Positions 51,512 to 60,742 of a DNA stretch of 64,000 bases are shown here, piece by piece. The translations under genes and the position numbers were made by a program. The stretch is taken from assembly GCA_040394475.1 (NCBI GenBank), contig JBEBSD010000021.1:19549-83548 (forward strand), written 5' to 3'. The stretch comes from JBEBSD01 sp040394475. Lineage in GTDB: Bacteria; Bacteroidota; Bacteroidia; Cytophagales; Spirosomataceae. Position 1 is the first letter of the stretch. The number at the start of each line of letters is the position of its first letter. A model generated the notes under the pieces. It was given only the letters and a program-made list of their open reading frames with translations. It searched no databases and was not told the DNA's origin.

Positions 51512-52540
51512 TCAGAACAGTTCACCTGTACGGTGCCTCGGCAGCACACCCAGATGGCGATAAGCCTTTTCAGTGGCCTCACGTCCGCGTGAGGTACGTT
51601 TCAAAAAGCCTTCCTGGATCAGGAACGGCTCGTATACCTCTTCTATCGTTTCACCCTCTTCCCCACAGGCGGTGGCTATCGTGCTGAGCCCTACGGGCCC
51701 GCCCTTAAATTTTTCGACAATAGTGGAAAGAATCCGGTTATCCATTTCATCCAGGCCATTCTGATCGACATCCAGTGCCTCGAGCGCCATTTGTGCGATC
51801 GCGACCGTAATGATTCCACTCCCTTTTACTTCCGCAAAATCACGGGTGCGGCGAAGCAGGTTATTGGCAATACGGGGCGTTCCCCGGCTTCTGCGGGCCA
51901 GCTCGAAGGCAGCCTCTTCCTCGATGACTGTCCCCAGGATACTCGCCGACCGCTTCACAATGGTGGCCAGCAGCGCCGCATCGTAGTATTCCAACCGTGC
52001 ATTGATGCCGAAACGTGCCCGGAGCGGCGAGGTCAGCATGCCCGAACGGGTAGTGGCGCCGATCAATGTAAAAGGGTTCAGCCCTATCTGTATCGTGCGG
52101 GCGTTGGGGCCTGCATCCAGCATGATATCGATCTTATAATCTTCCATGGCGGAATACAGGTACTCTTCAACGATCGGGTTCAGCCGGTGAATCTCATCGA
52201 TAAAGAGTACATCGAACTCCTGCAGGTTGGTCAATAACCCGGCAAGGTCGCTGGGTTTATCCAGCACCGGGCCGGAAGTAATCTTTATATGGGCCTTTAA
52301 TTCGTTAGCGATGATATTGGACAGGGTGGTTTTGCCCAGTCCGGGAGGACCATGCAACAGCACGTGATCCAGGGCATCCCCACGGTTGCGGGCTGCCTGT
52401 ACAAATACTTTCAGGTTTTCCAGCACTTTGTCCTGCCCCCTGAAATCGTCAAAAGAAAGCGGACGGAGGGCTCGTTCTATTTCCCGTTCGCCTGTATTTT
52501 CCGAAACTTCCTTTTCACCTGTCAGATAATCCTTTCTCAT
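51512..52540 (-). CDS. ruvB: Holliday junction branch migration helicase RuvB
   Basis: 342 residues from the ATG at 52540 (a TTG at 52549 is the outer limit). It has RPLSFDDFRGQDKVLENL, Walker A GPPGLGKTTLS, Walker B FIDEIHRLNP, GATTRSGMLTSPLRARFG (sensor and Arg finger region) and the winged-helix end LIQEGFLKRTSRGREATEKAY. The RuvB hexamer drives branch migration with RuvA. RuvA is not in this window. Confidence 0.97.
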   Translation of the reverse strand: MRKDYLTGEKEVSENTGEREIERALRPLSFDDFRGQDKVLENLKVFVQAARNRGDALDHVLLHGPPGLGKTTLSNIIANELKAHIKITSGPVLDKPSDLAGLLTNLQEFDVLFIDEIHRLNPIVEEYLYSAMEDYKIDIMLDAGPNARTIQIGLNPFTLIGATTRSGMLTSPLRARFGINARLEYYDAALLATIVKRSASILGTVIEEEAAFELARRSRGTPRIANNLLRRTRDFAEVKGSGIITVAIAQMALEALDVDQNGLDEMDNRILSTIVEKFKGGPVGLSTIATACGEEGETIEEVYEPFLIQEGFLKRTSRGREATEKAYRHLGVLPRHRTGELF

Positions 52541-52546
52541 AGGCGT

Positions 52547-52554
52547 CAAATATA
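52547..52554 (-). promoter_or_regulatory. -7-like element TATATTTG directly before ruvB
   Basis: On the minus strand TATATTTG lies six bases before the ruvB ATG. If used, the transcript would be nearly leaderless. No -33 TTG is well placed, so this is tentative. Confidence 0.3.
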
Positions 52555-52586
52555 AAGAAATATCAGCAGGTTTCCTTCCGTGCCGC

Positions 52587-55500
52587 CTACCGGATTACGG
52601 TCACGGCTCCCCTGATTTCGTAGCGCGGGCGTTCCGGGTAATCGGAGCTTTTATAGGTAGCCACCCAGGCATACACCCCGGGCTGTACTTTCAGGTTACG
52701 GTATACGCCATCCCACTTGTGGTCAATGGAACCGGAGGCAAAGATCACCTCTCCCCAGCGGTTGTAAATCTTGAGGTCAAAATCGGTCAGATAGAGTCCT
52801 ATGATATCCAGCACATCATTCCGGCCATCTCCGTTAGGTGAGAAAGCTTCCGGAATTACCAGACGAGGTTCGCATTTATCCCTTACAGTCGTGCTTTTTT
52901 CCACCGTACATCCCTCCACATTGGTCACCTGCACCGTGAAGACCCCCAGCTGATCGACCCATACTTGCCGCAATGAATCCTGGGAATGAGGCCAGTAATA
53001 GCGATAATCGTTCCGGCCGGAAGGACTTAACAGCACACTGTCATTACCCATATCCATACACAACCCGTACTCAGCCGGCAGGTTGACCGCCGGTTCCGGC
53101 GACGACCTTACAACGATCTCATCTTCCCCCTTACATCCGTTCTCGGTATTCCAGGCGGTCAGGGTATACCTGCCGTCCTCCTCCACGGTAATGGTGCGTG
53201 TGGTCTCCCCAGTGCTCCACAAGTAGTTATTATGCGGAAAATCCACTGCGAGCGGCTCCAGTTCGACAGCATCCCCGACGCACCTGCCGAGATCCGGGCC
53301 CAGGTCGGCCAGGTTGTTTTGTTCCAGGCCTACCGTGAGCCCTGTCAAGGAAAACGTACATCCGCCGGCATCCCTGGCGCGCATGCTGTAGACACCGGGC
53401 GCCAGGCCCGAAAGGGTGTCCCCTTCACCAATCCCGGCGCCGCTGCTGTCCCACCATTGATAGGTCACCGGGCTGCCGCTCAGCACATTCAGGGTAATTG
53501 CGCCCGATTCCGGATCCGTACAACTCGCATCGGCAATGACCGGTACCATATTCAGGTTATTCGCAGGAGAGCGCAGCTGCAGGGTCGTATCGGAGGTACA
53601 GGCATCCGGATGTCCCGAAATCCGCAAGGTATAGGCCCCTTCCGCCAGGTTACTCAACACCTGGACGTTACTGCCCAGCGAAGTCCCGTCAACGGCACGC
53701 CATTCATAGGTATACAGGTTGGGAGGGCCGGGACTGATGGACCGGATCTCGATGGAACCATCCCGGGTCGTACAACCCGTCGGGCCGATCAAATCGGCAA
53801 TCACCTGCGCTTTGGGGCGGGCAGCGATTTCGATCGTATCGGCATTATAACAATTATTGGCATCTTTGACCTCCACCCAATACGTTCCGGGCTGCGAAAC
53901 CACCAGGTCACGCGAGGTGGCCCCGGTATTCCAGGTAAACTCTCTCCAGGCTAACCCCGGCGAGGTGATAACGACGGTGCTGTCAAGACACAAGGTGGTA
54001 TCCGGGCCCAGGTCAAAAGCGGGGGGGCGCCGTAAAAACACATTGACGGTATCCGCTGCCCAGCAATTCCCGTCGGGGTCATTCCAGATGTACAGCGCAA
54101 AATCGCCTCCCGGAGGCAAAACCGTATAAGACCTGTCGCGGCTGACAATCCGGCGGGTGCTCAGATCGACCCATACGTACGTCTCTGCTTCGACATTCGA
54201 TTCCAGTACCAGTTCCGGGCGGCAATCTTCGATATAGCCTCCCAGGTCAAGCTCTTCGGGTATACTGAAAATTTCCACCTCCATTGTAAACGTGGTATCC
54301 TTGCATTCATTCTGGGCAGTCAGGGTGACGGTGTAAATCCCCGGCTCCCGGTACGTATGGGTGACCTCCGTCTCCTTTCCCGAAGCAGTTCCTCCGTCGC
54401 CAAAATTCCAGAAATACGTATCTTCTATCGGCTGACACAGGGGTGAAGCCGTAAAGGTGGTCGGTTCATTCACACAAAACCCTTCTGCATCAAATCCGGG
54501 CCCATCGCTTTCCTGTGTAAAATTCTGCACGAAATTGGGGAGTCCCAGCTCGCTCTTCCGGGTTCCCAGCCATGCTCCCTCGCGTTCGTATTCCAGTCGT
54601 CCGAGGGTACGCGTGCTGTCATCCGGCTCCCCGATGACGGCCAGGTATTCACTACCCTGCACGGCCATGTAGATTTTCCCGTCCGGCGCCGTCTGCAGCG
54701 ACCCGAAGGTTTCGGTTGCCGAACTGTCGATGGTAAAGCCTGAAGCCACAATCAGGGAGTCATCAGCCAGGCTCAGGTCATACTGGACCAGTTTCGACGC
54801 GGCGGAGCCCTCTCCCATGAAGCTCACATACAATTTGGTCCCGTCCGGCGAGAATTCCACCCCATAGGCGGTCGGAGGCGACGGCCCCAGTTCCAGCGTC
54901 CGGTTAAAGGTCAATTGCCCGTCCTCGTCGTTAAATCCGAAAAGATCCAGGTAGTTGGTGGGCGGACCGGGGACCACTACCGCCAGCTGGCGCTGCCCCG
55001 TCGAATCGGCCGAGGAAAACTTCATCTGCCCCTCACCCTGCGACGTAGCATCGTGAGAAGTCCCCAAGTCAAACGTTCCGGTCTCGGTTAATCCCGCGGT
55101 AGTGGCATGAAACACCCGGAAACGATTGGTGCCGTAATCGTGGCTGAGTACCCAGTAGGTCGTATCCTGGTCGTTCCGCGAAGAAACCAGCCGTTCCGTC
55201 GTATTGTCCGCCAGAATTGTATTTTGCTCGATAATGGCCCCTTTACCATTTTCACGGCGCATGTCGACGACGCTTACGGTCAAAACCTTATCGGTTGCGT
55301 TAATAGACGTGGTGGTAAATACATTGTACAAATATTCACACCCCCGGCACGTAGGCTGCGGCACAATCAATACCGACTGCGTCGATTCGGAGCTCCCCTT
55401 CAAATCCTCACAATCGCCCTCCAGGCAAGGCATTTCATCCCCGTCGGCATTATAAATAGTGATGCCGTCCGAATAAAACAACAGCTCTCCTTTTGAATTC

Positions 55501-56207
55501 GAAATCGTGGAGCTTCCTTCCTTCGTATTGAGCTTGCCATCCATGATCGGCTGCGGCGTTCCGCTTGCAAAATCCAGTCCCGCATTGCTTCCGAAAAACC
55601 ATTTCGCCCCTTCCTGACCGGCGGGTTCCAGGCAGATTTTCACATTCACCAGATCCTGGATTTTACAGCCGTTGGGCATGATCACTTCCACCGAGTAACA
55701 CCCGGAGCTATCCACCTCCAGTACCTGGGTCGTATCTCCTTTCGGATACCAGATATAAGTCGCCCCTTCCGGCGCCCCTTGCGGATACGGATCCAGGGTC
55801 AGGGTATTTCCCGGGCAAATCGTAGTATCGGCAAACCAGTTCTGAAAAGGCATGGGCAGTTCCCCTACTTCAATCAACTGCTGAACGGTCTGAATACTGC
55901 CATCGCCCAGGGTCCGGGTGAGGGAAACCGTATAAGGACCGGGTGTATTGTAAAGGTGCCTGGGATTCCGGCGGGTATCGGTGCGGGATGAAGCAGGATC
56001 GCCGAAGTCCCATTGCCACGCCACGGCGGCAGTAAGCGTATCGGAAAAGGACGTCGAGTCCGTTTCGCAGGCCGGATTCACCATACAGGCATTTCTTACG
56101 ACAAATCCGTCGTCAGTCGATTGTGCCAATAAGTCCCCGAACGCACCCAGGAGCACGCTCATTAAACCAATTATGAAACCATTTTTCCTCAGGGACACTC
56201 TCACCAT
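52587..56207 (-). CDS. Secreted PKD protein with T9SS type B C-terminal sorting domain
   Basis: 1206 residues. A signal peptide (about 1-29, ending LLAQ) precedes a PKD domain (about 55-115, WQWDFGDPASSRTDTRRNP), a propeller-like region (about 200-570: KWFFGSNAGLDFASGTPQ), a second PKD domain (FWNFGDGGTASGKETEVTH) and SprB-like repeats (GAITLNVLSGSPVTYQWWD). The C-terminal about 90 residues are the gliding-motility-associated domain: VIPEAFSPNGDGRNDVLDI, KIYNRWGEVIFAS, WDGVYRN and GVYAWVATYKS. This type B signal sends proteins through the type IX system to the cell surface or medium. The divergent PorP/SprF gene next door is the usual partner. It may act in adhesion or gliding. Confidence 0.92.
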   Translation of the reverse strand: MVRVSLRKNGFIIGLMSVLLGAFGDLLAQSTDDGFVVRNACMVNPACETDSTSFSDTLTAAVAWQWDFGDPASSRTDTRRNPRHLYNTPGPYTVSLTRTLGDGSIQTVQQLIEVGELPMPFQNWFADTTICPGNTLTLDPYPQGAPEGATYIWYPKGDTTQVLEVDSSGCYSVEVIMPNGCKIQDLVNVKICLEPAGQEGAKWFFGSNAGLDFASGTPQPIMDGKLNTKEGSSTISNSKGELLFYSDGITIYNADGDEMPCLEGDCEDLKGSSESTQSVLIVPQPTCRGCEYLYNVFTTTSINATDKVLTVSVVDMRRENGKGAIIEQNTILADNTTERLVSSRNDQDTTYWVLSHDYGTNRFRVFHATTAGLTETGTFDLGTSHDATSQGEGQMKFSSADSTGQRQLAVVVPGPPTNYLDLFGFNDEDGQLTFNRTLELGPSPPTAYGVEFSPDGTKLYVSFMGEGSAASKLVQYDLSLADDSLIVASGFTIDSSATETFGSLQTAPDGKIYMAVQGSEYLAVIGEPDDSTRTLGRLEYEREGAWLGTRKSELGLPNFVQNFTQESDGPGFDAEGFCVNEPTTFTASPLCQPIEDTYFWNFGDGGTASGKETEVTHTYREPGIYTVTLTAQNECKDTTFTMEVEIFSIPEELDLGGYIEDCRPELVLESNVEAETYVWVDLSTRRIVSRDRSYTVLPPGGDFALYIWNDPDGNCWAADTVNVFLRRPPAFDLGPDTTLCLDSTVVITSPGLAWREFTWNTGATSRDLVVSQPGTYWVEVKDANNCYNADTIEIAARPKAQVIADLIGPTGCTTRDGSIEIRSISPGPPNLYTYEWRAVDGTSLGSNVQVLSNLAEGAYTLRISGHPDACTSDTTLQLRSPANNLNMVPVIADASCTDPESGAITLNVLSGSPVTYQWWDSSGAGIGEGDTLSGLAPGVYSMRARDAGGCTFSLTGLTVGLEQNNLADLGPDLGRCVGDAVELEPLAVDFPHNNYLWSTGETTRTITVEEDGRYTLTAWNTENGCKGEDEIVVRSSPEPAVNLPAEYGLCMDMGNDSVLLSPSGRNDYRYYWPHSQDSLRQVWVDQLGVFTVQVTNVEGCTVEKSTTVRDKCEPRLVIPEAFSPNGDGRNDVLDIIGLYLTDFDLKIYNRWGEVIFASGSIDHKWDGVYRNLKVQPGVYAWVATYKSSDYPERPRYEIRGAVTVIR

Positions 56208-56434
56208 TTGTTATTTATTCCGGCACTCATTTCTCAAACCATTGTTCTTTGCAGAACCGTCGCTACTAAAAACGAAAAAATACTTTCAAAATTTTAAGCT
56301 ATTTTTACCTGCTAAAATACCTCTATTTTCTTTTATATTACGTTAAATACTTGCAAATTGTGACATTCCAACCTTTTAAATCCCAAAACACTCTGTTGAA
56401 TTAAAAGTCATTACTGTGTGACCGTAACGTGAAT

Positions 56435-57469
56435 ATGAACAAGGGCTTATTTTTATTTCTAGTATTGACCCTGTTATCCGGGAAAGGTTGGAGCCAGGAT
56501 CCACAATTTTCGCAGTTTTATGCGAACCCGCTTTATTTAAACCCTGCGATGGCGGGGGGAGCATTGGAAACCCGGGCGACTGTCAATTACCGGAACCAGT
56601 GGCCATCGCTTTCTGCTAATTTTGTCACGACTTCCTTTGGGCTGGACCTGTTCCTTCCTACCGTGAATAGCGGGATCGGTCTGTTGGTGATGACGGATAG
56701 CCAGGGGGCGGGGAACCTGAAAGCAACAGAAATCGGATTGCAATACGCCTACCAGGTGCAGCTGAACGAAGAAAATTTTCTCCGCATGGGCTTACAGGGC
56801 ACCGTATCCAGCCGGAAACTGGATTATTTCGGACTGACCTTCGGGGATCAGTTCTCCGACCAGGGCTACCTGATCAATGAGCATACGACCGACCCGGTGG
56901 CCCAGGGCGCTCCTTCCCAGGTATATGCCGATTTTTCATCCGGAATGATGGTTTACTCCGACTGGTATTGGGCCGGCCTGGCCGTTCATCACATGAACCG
57001 CCCCAACCAGGCCTTCAGCGGACTGGAAATCGCCCGTCTCCCGATGAAAACCAGCTTTCATGCCGGGCTGCGCATCCCGTTTGCAGGATATACATTCCTG
57101 GGAAATGAAATCGATATTGAAAAGACGATCTCACCGGCCATCATGTACAAAAAGCAGGGGAAATTCGACCAGCTCGATCTCGGGATGTACGTCACATACG
57201 GTACGCTGACCTTCGGTTCCTGGTACCGGGGACTTCCCATCAAAAAGTACGCCGAGAATATCAACAACCATGAATCGCTTATCTTCCTCGTAGGATACCG
57301 GCAGGACAAGTTCTCGATCGGCTACAGCTATGACGCTACTATTTCAACCCTCGGGATCGCCAGCGGGGGCGCGCACGAGATTTCACTCAGTTACCTTTTC
57401 GAAAACTTCCCGCCCCGCAAAAAGCCTATCAAAAGAAGGATGAAAGAACTTTCCTGTCCTAAATTTTAA
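56435..57469 (+). CDS. PorP/SprF family type IX secretion-associated membrane protein
   Basis: About 344 residues from the ATG at 56435 (a GTG at 56429 is also possible). A signal peptide (NKGLFLFLVLTLLSGKGWSQ) is followed by DPQFSQFYANPLYLNPAMAG, the hallmark of PorP/SprF proteins, and then a 14-strand-like beta-barrel. Members help particular T9SS type B substrates reach the surface and attach there. It lies divergent from the 1206-residue type B substrate, so the two probably form a substrate-partner pair. Confidence 0.95.
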   Translation: MNKGLFLFLVLTLLSGKGWSQDPQFSQFYANPLYLNPAMAGGALETRATVNYRNQWPSLSANFVTTSFGLDLFLPTVNSGIGLLVMTDSQGAGNLKATEIGLQYAYQVQLNEENFLRMGLQGTVSSRKLDYFGLTFGDQFSDQGYLINEHTTDPVAQGAPSQVYADFSSGMMVYSDWYWAGLAVHHMNRPNQAFSGLEIARLPMKTSFHAGLRIPFAGYTFLGNEIDIEKTISPAIMYKKQGKFDQLDLGMYVTYGTLTFGSWYRGLPIKKYAENINNHESLIFLVGYRQDKFSIGYSYDATISTLGIASGGAHEISLSYLFENFPPRKKPIKRRMKELSCPKF

Positions 57470-57538
57470 AACTGCGCCTTCCGGTTTGACTGCCACTCTT
57501 TTACCCTTTCGATTATTTCCCGGTATCACTGACAGCGG

Positions 57539-57546
57539 TATATTTG
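57539..57546 (+). promoter_or_regulatory. -7 element (TATATTTG) for the flippase gene
   Basis: TATATTTG fits TAnnTTTG and lies 43 bases before the ATG at 57590. No exact -33 TTG is at the right distance. Confidence 0.5.
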
Positions 57547-57589
57547 CACCCGTGGCGGCGACAAACTCCGCGGCGTTTACGGCAGTTCA

Positions 57590-59077
57590 ATGGGCATTTT
57601 AAAAAAATTAGCAGGCGAAACCGCTACGTATGGGATCAGCACCATGCTGGGACGGCTGTTGAATTACCTGCTGGTGATGCTGCATACCGATCTGTTCCTG
57701 CCGCATGAACTCGCCGTGCAGGTACAGCTCTATACATATGCCGGGTTTGCGCTGGTGCTTTACACCTTCGGAATGGAAACGGCTTTTTTCCGTTTCGCCC
57801 GGAATGAAGCGGACCGTGGCCAGTATTATAACCTTATCCTCAGTGCCGTTATCCTGGTCAGCGTTTGCTTTTCCACCTGGTTATATGTATTTGCCGAACC
57901 GGTAGCGCAGATGATCCAGTATCCCCAACACAGCCGGCTGGTCCGGTGGTTTGCCCTGATTATGGCAATTGACGCCATTGTGGCCATTCCTTTTGCCCGG
58001 CTGCGCCTGGAACGCAAAGGATTGAAATTTGTGATCATCCGTCTCAGCAATATCGGGATCATCATCGGGCTGAACCTGTTCTTCCTGGTGGTTTGCCCCG
58101 CGATTCAAACCTATCTGCCGTCCCTGGAACCGGCGGTGCAACTTTTCTACCGTCCGGAACAGGCCCCGGATTACATCATTCTGGCCAACCTGATTGCCAA
58201 CCTGCTTTTTTTACCCATGCTATGGAAAGAACTGCGCCAGTTTCGCTTCGTATTCAGCCGGAAACTGTTCAAACCGGCATGGGTCTATGCATTCCCTATT
58301 TTCATCATGAATGCAGGCGCGGTTACCAACCTGCTTTTCGACCGGGCCTTTCTGCAGTATCTGCTCCCGCCCCATTTCTACCCCGGCCGCACGACGGAAG
58401 AAGCAATAGGGATTTACGGGCAATGCTTCAAACTTTCCATTTTCATGAACCTTGCCATACAAGCCTTTAAATATGCTGCGGAACCTTTCTTTTTCGCAAC
58501 CGGAGAAACCAAAAATGCTCCCCCCATCTTTGCCCGGGTCATGAAATGGTTCGTAGTGGTTTGTGTGACCATGTGGGTGGCTATTTCCCTGCAGGTCGAC
58601 GTGCTGGCAGCATTGTTCCTGAAACAAAAAATCTACCACGAAGGCATTCAGGTCGTTCCCTGGCTGCTGGCGGGATTTTTATTCCTGGGTATCTACTACA
58701 ACCTGGCGGCCTGGTTTAAACTGACCGATAAAACGCGGTACGGCACGTATCTTACGCTCACCGGGGCAACGGTCGTGGCGCTGCTGAACCTCCTGCTAGT
58801 CCCCATTCTGGGCTACCTGGGATGTGCTGTCGCGTTTGCGGCTTCCAGCTTTGTGATGATGGCTTTGTGTTATTACTTCGGACAGCGCTATTACCCCGTC
58901 CCCTATCGCGTTACGTCTGCATTAAGTTACATCACGGCCGGAGCGGCGGTCATCTACCTTTCCTCCCGGTTTCCGATCACCGACCTCTACCAGTCCTTTG
59001 CCGTGCATACGGCGGTCATCCTGGTCCTCCTGGCCGTGATTTACGCAGTCGAACGAAAAGAGCTGGTACGCCGTTAG
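57590..59077 (+). CDS. Oligosaccharide flippase family protein (MOP superfamily)
   Basis: 495 residues with about fourteen hydrophobic helices. The start MGILKKLAGETATYGISTMLGRLLNYLL and FGMETAFFRFARN are typical of Wzx-like polysaccharide exporters in Bacteroidota (described in parts; polar residues lie in helices 1 and 2). These proteins flip undecaprenyl-linked sugars across the inner membrane. No glycan cluster surrounds it, so its cargo is unknown; a MurJ-like role is possible but less likely from the helix 1 motif. Confidence 0.85.
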   Translation: MGILKKLAGETATYGISTMLGRLLNYLLVMLHTDLFLPHELAVQVQLYTYAGFALVLYTFGMETAFFRFARNEADRGQYYNLILSAVILVSVCFSTWLYVFAEPVAQMIQYPQHSRLVRWFALIMAIDAIVAIPFARLRLERKGLKFVIIRLSNIGIIIGLNLFFLVVCPAIQTYLPSLEPAVQLFYRPEQAPDYIILANLIANLLFLPMLWKELRQFRFVFSRKLFKPAWVYAFPIFIMNAGAVTNLLFDRAFLQYLLPPHFYPGRTTEEAIGIYGQCFKLSIFMNLAIQAFKYAAEPFFFATGETKNAPPIFARVMKWFVVVCVTMWVAISLQVDVLAALFLKQKIYHEGIQVVPWLLAGFLFLGIYYNLAAWFKLTDKTRYGTYLTLTGATVVALLNLLLVPILGYLGCAVAFAASSFVMMALCYYFGQRYYPVPYRVTSALSYITAGAAVIYLSSRFPITDLYQSFAVHTAVILVLLAVIYAVERKELVRR

Positions 59078-59099
59078 CGTTTATTGGCGGGAATGTAAA

Positions 59100-59123
59100 A
59101 TGGTCTGTGGGGACACAGACCAT
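59100..59123. repeat. Solitary REP-like hairpin
   Basis: ATGGTCTGTG-ggga-CACAGACCAT is identical to the second hairpin of the units at 42 kb, without the rest of the unit. It sits between two convergent genes (flippase and ABC ATPase) and could end both transcripts. Confidence 0.88.
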
Positions 59124-59144
59124 GGCCACTCGCCGACCACATGG

Positions 59145-59897
59145 TTAGCTCGTTTTACGGATATCTCTCAACAATTTGTTCGAGAACAGGAATTCCTGTA
59201 ATTCCGGCACGGTCGTCTGCGTGATGGTCTCTTCATTGCCTTCCCACAACTTCTGACCCTGGTACAGGAACATAATATTTTGCCCGATTTCCATCACGGA
59301 ATTCATATCGTGTGTAATGACCACCGTGGTGATCTGGTATTCCTCTGTAATTTCCTTGATCAGCTCATCAATTTTAACGGCAGTAAGAGGATCCAGCCCT
59401 GAATTGGGTTCATCACAAAAAAGATACATCGGGTTCATCACAATGGCACGGGCAATCCCTACCCGCTTTTTCATTCCGCCGCTGATTTCAGAAGGCATCC
59501 GGTTGGCGGCCTGCTCCAGCCCTACCCGCTCCAGGCAAAAATTGACCCGGTCTGTCTTTTCGGAAACAGGCATATCGGTGAGCATGTCTAAGGGGAAACG
59601 GACATTTTCCGCCACTGTCTGGGAATCGAACAAAGCCCCGCCCTGAAAAAGCACTCCCATTTCCCGGCGGATAGCCTGCCGGTCGTCTTTATTGCTCTGG
59701 TAAAAATTCCGGTCGTTGTACAGGACTTCCCCGCTATCCGGTGTCAGCAAGCCGATGATGCATTTCAGCAGAACGCTTTTACCCGTTCCGCTTCCTCCTA
59801 TAATCAGGTTGGTTTCTCCCTTTTTGAAAACGCCGTCAATCCCTGACAGGACTACTTTCCCGTTAAACGACTTTTTGATATTACGGATTTCGATCAT
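59145..59897 (-). CDS. ABC transporter ATPase, MlaF-like
   Basis: 250 residues with all ABC motifs: Walker A IGGSGTGKSVLLK, Q-loop region GVLFQGGALFDSQTVAENV, signature SGGMKKRVGIARAI, Walker B LFCDEPNSGLDPLT and the switch VITHDMNS. The LFQGGALFDS segment is typical of Mla-type ATPases that energise phospholipid traffic between membranes. The MlaE-like permease gene is 57 bases upstream on the same strand. An MCE (MlaD) gene is not in the window. Its ATG follows directly on an AT-rich repeat. Confidence 0.9.
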   Translation of the reverse strand: MIEIRNIKKSFNGKVVLSGIDGVFKKGETNLIIGGSGTGKSVLLKCIIGLLTPDSGEVLYNDRNFYQSNKDDRQAIRREMGVLFQGGALFDSQTVAENVRFPLDMLTDMPVSEKTDRVNFCLERVGLEQAANRMPSEISGGMKKRVGIARAIVMNPMYLFCDEPNSGLDPLTAVKIDELIKEITEEYQITTVVITHDMNSVMEIGQNIMFLYQGQKLWEGNEETITQTTVPELQEFLFSNKLLRDIRKTS

Positions 59898-59938
59898 TTA
59901 CGATTTACGAATTACGATTGACGAGTTTTGATTTTTGG
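59895..59938. repeat. AT-rich repeat in the leader of the MlaF-like gene
   Basis: Reads (on the plus strand) TTTACGATTTACGAATTACG, then ATTGACGAG and TTTTGATTTTTGG. It is the reverse of the AATCGTAAATC repeat at 34046-34077. The gene's start codon is the edge of this repeat. Confidence 0.55.
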
Positions 59939-59954
59939 GAACCGGAGGGGGCTT

Positions 59955-60683
59955 TCACAACAATAACTGGGCCAGGAGGTAATCTGCTACCAGCACGGCA
60001 ATACAGCTGCTTGTTACGGCTTGTGTGCTGGACTGCCCAACTTCTAACGCGCCGCCTTTGGTGTAATATCCCTTAAAAGAAGAAATAGACGCGATAAGAA
60101 AGCCGAACACGAAGGGTTTTACACACATAAAAAAGATATTATACGGCAAGAAACCATCCCGGATCCCGTAGATATAATCCCGTGCAGAGATCACCCCGGT
60201 AATCGTTCCGGCCATATAGCCGCCCCATATCCCGAGGAAAGCCGCCAGGATTACCAGCATCGGGAATGTGACCATTGCCGCCAGTATTTTGGGAAGGACC
60301 AGGTAAGAGGCCGAATTGATCCCCATTACTTCCAGCGCTTCAATCTGTTCCGTAATCCGCATGGTGCCCAGCTCTCCCGCAATATGCGATCCCACCTTAC
60401 CGGCCAGGACGATACAGGTGATGGTGGGCGCCAGTTCCAGTATTTGCATATCCCGGACAATCAGCGCTACTGTGGATACCGGGATCAGCGGACTTACCAG
60501 GTTATAGGCCGTTTGTATACAGGATACGGCGCCTATGAAAGTGGAAACGATGGTGACGATGAATACCGACTTCACCCCGATATTCACACATTCCTCCAGA
60601 AACCGTTTCCAGTAGACCAGCATTTTCTCCCGCTGGGAGAACATGGCCCCTAAAAAAATAAAGTATTTACCTACGTATGCCAT
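59955..60683 (-). CDS. MlaE-family ABC transporter permease
   Basis: About 242 residues from the ATG at 60683. The frame runs to 60752 but would then overlap the divergent SDR gene. Five to six hydrophobic helices are seen, with the family segment MRITEQIEALEVMGIN and LVLPKILAAMVTFPMLVIL. MlaE proteins form the inner-membrane channel of lipid transport complexes that keep outer membrane lipid asymmetry. The ATPase gene follows. An MCE subunit must be encoded elsewhere. Confidence 0.92.
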   Translation of the reverse strand: MAYVGKYFIFLGAMFSQREKMLVYWKRFLEECVNIGVKSVFIVTIVSTFIGAVSCIQTAYNLVSPLIPVSTVALIVRDMQILELAPTITCIVLAGKVGSHIAGELGTMRITEQIEALEVMGINSASYLVLPKILAAMVTFPMLVILAAFLGIWGGYMAGTITGVISARDYIYGIRDGFLPYNIFFMCVKPFVFGFLIASISSFKGYYTKGGALEVGQSSTQAVTSSCIAVLVADYLLAQLLL

Positions 60684-60742
60684 TTTAATTTCAGAATCGA
60701 TAATTTCGGGAAAATTAGGAAAAAATTGTCCCAAACAGAAAA

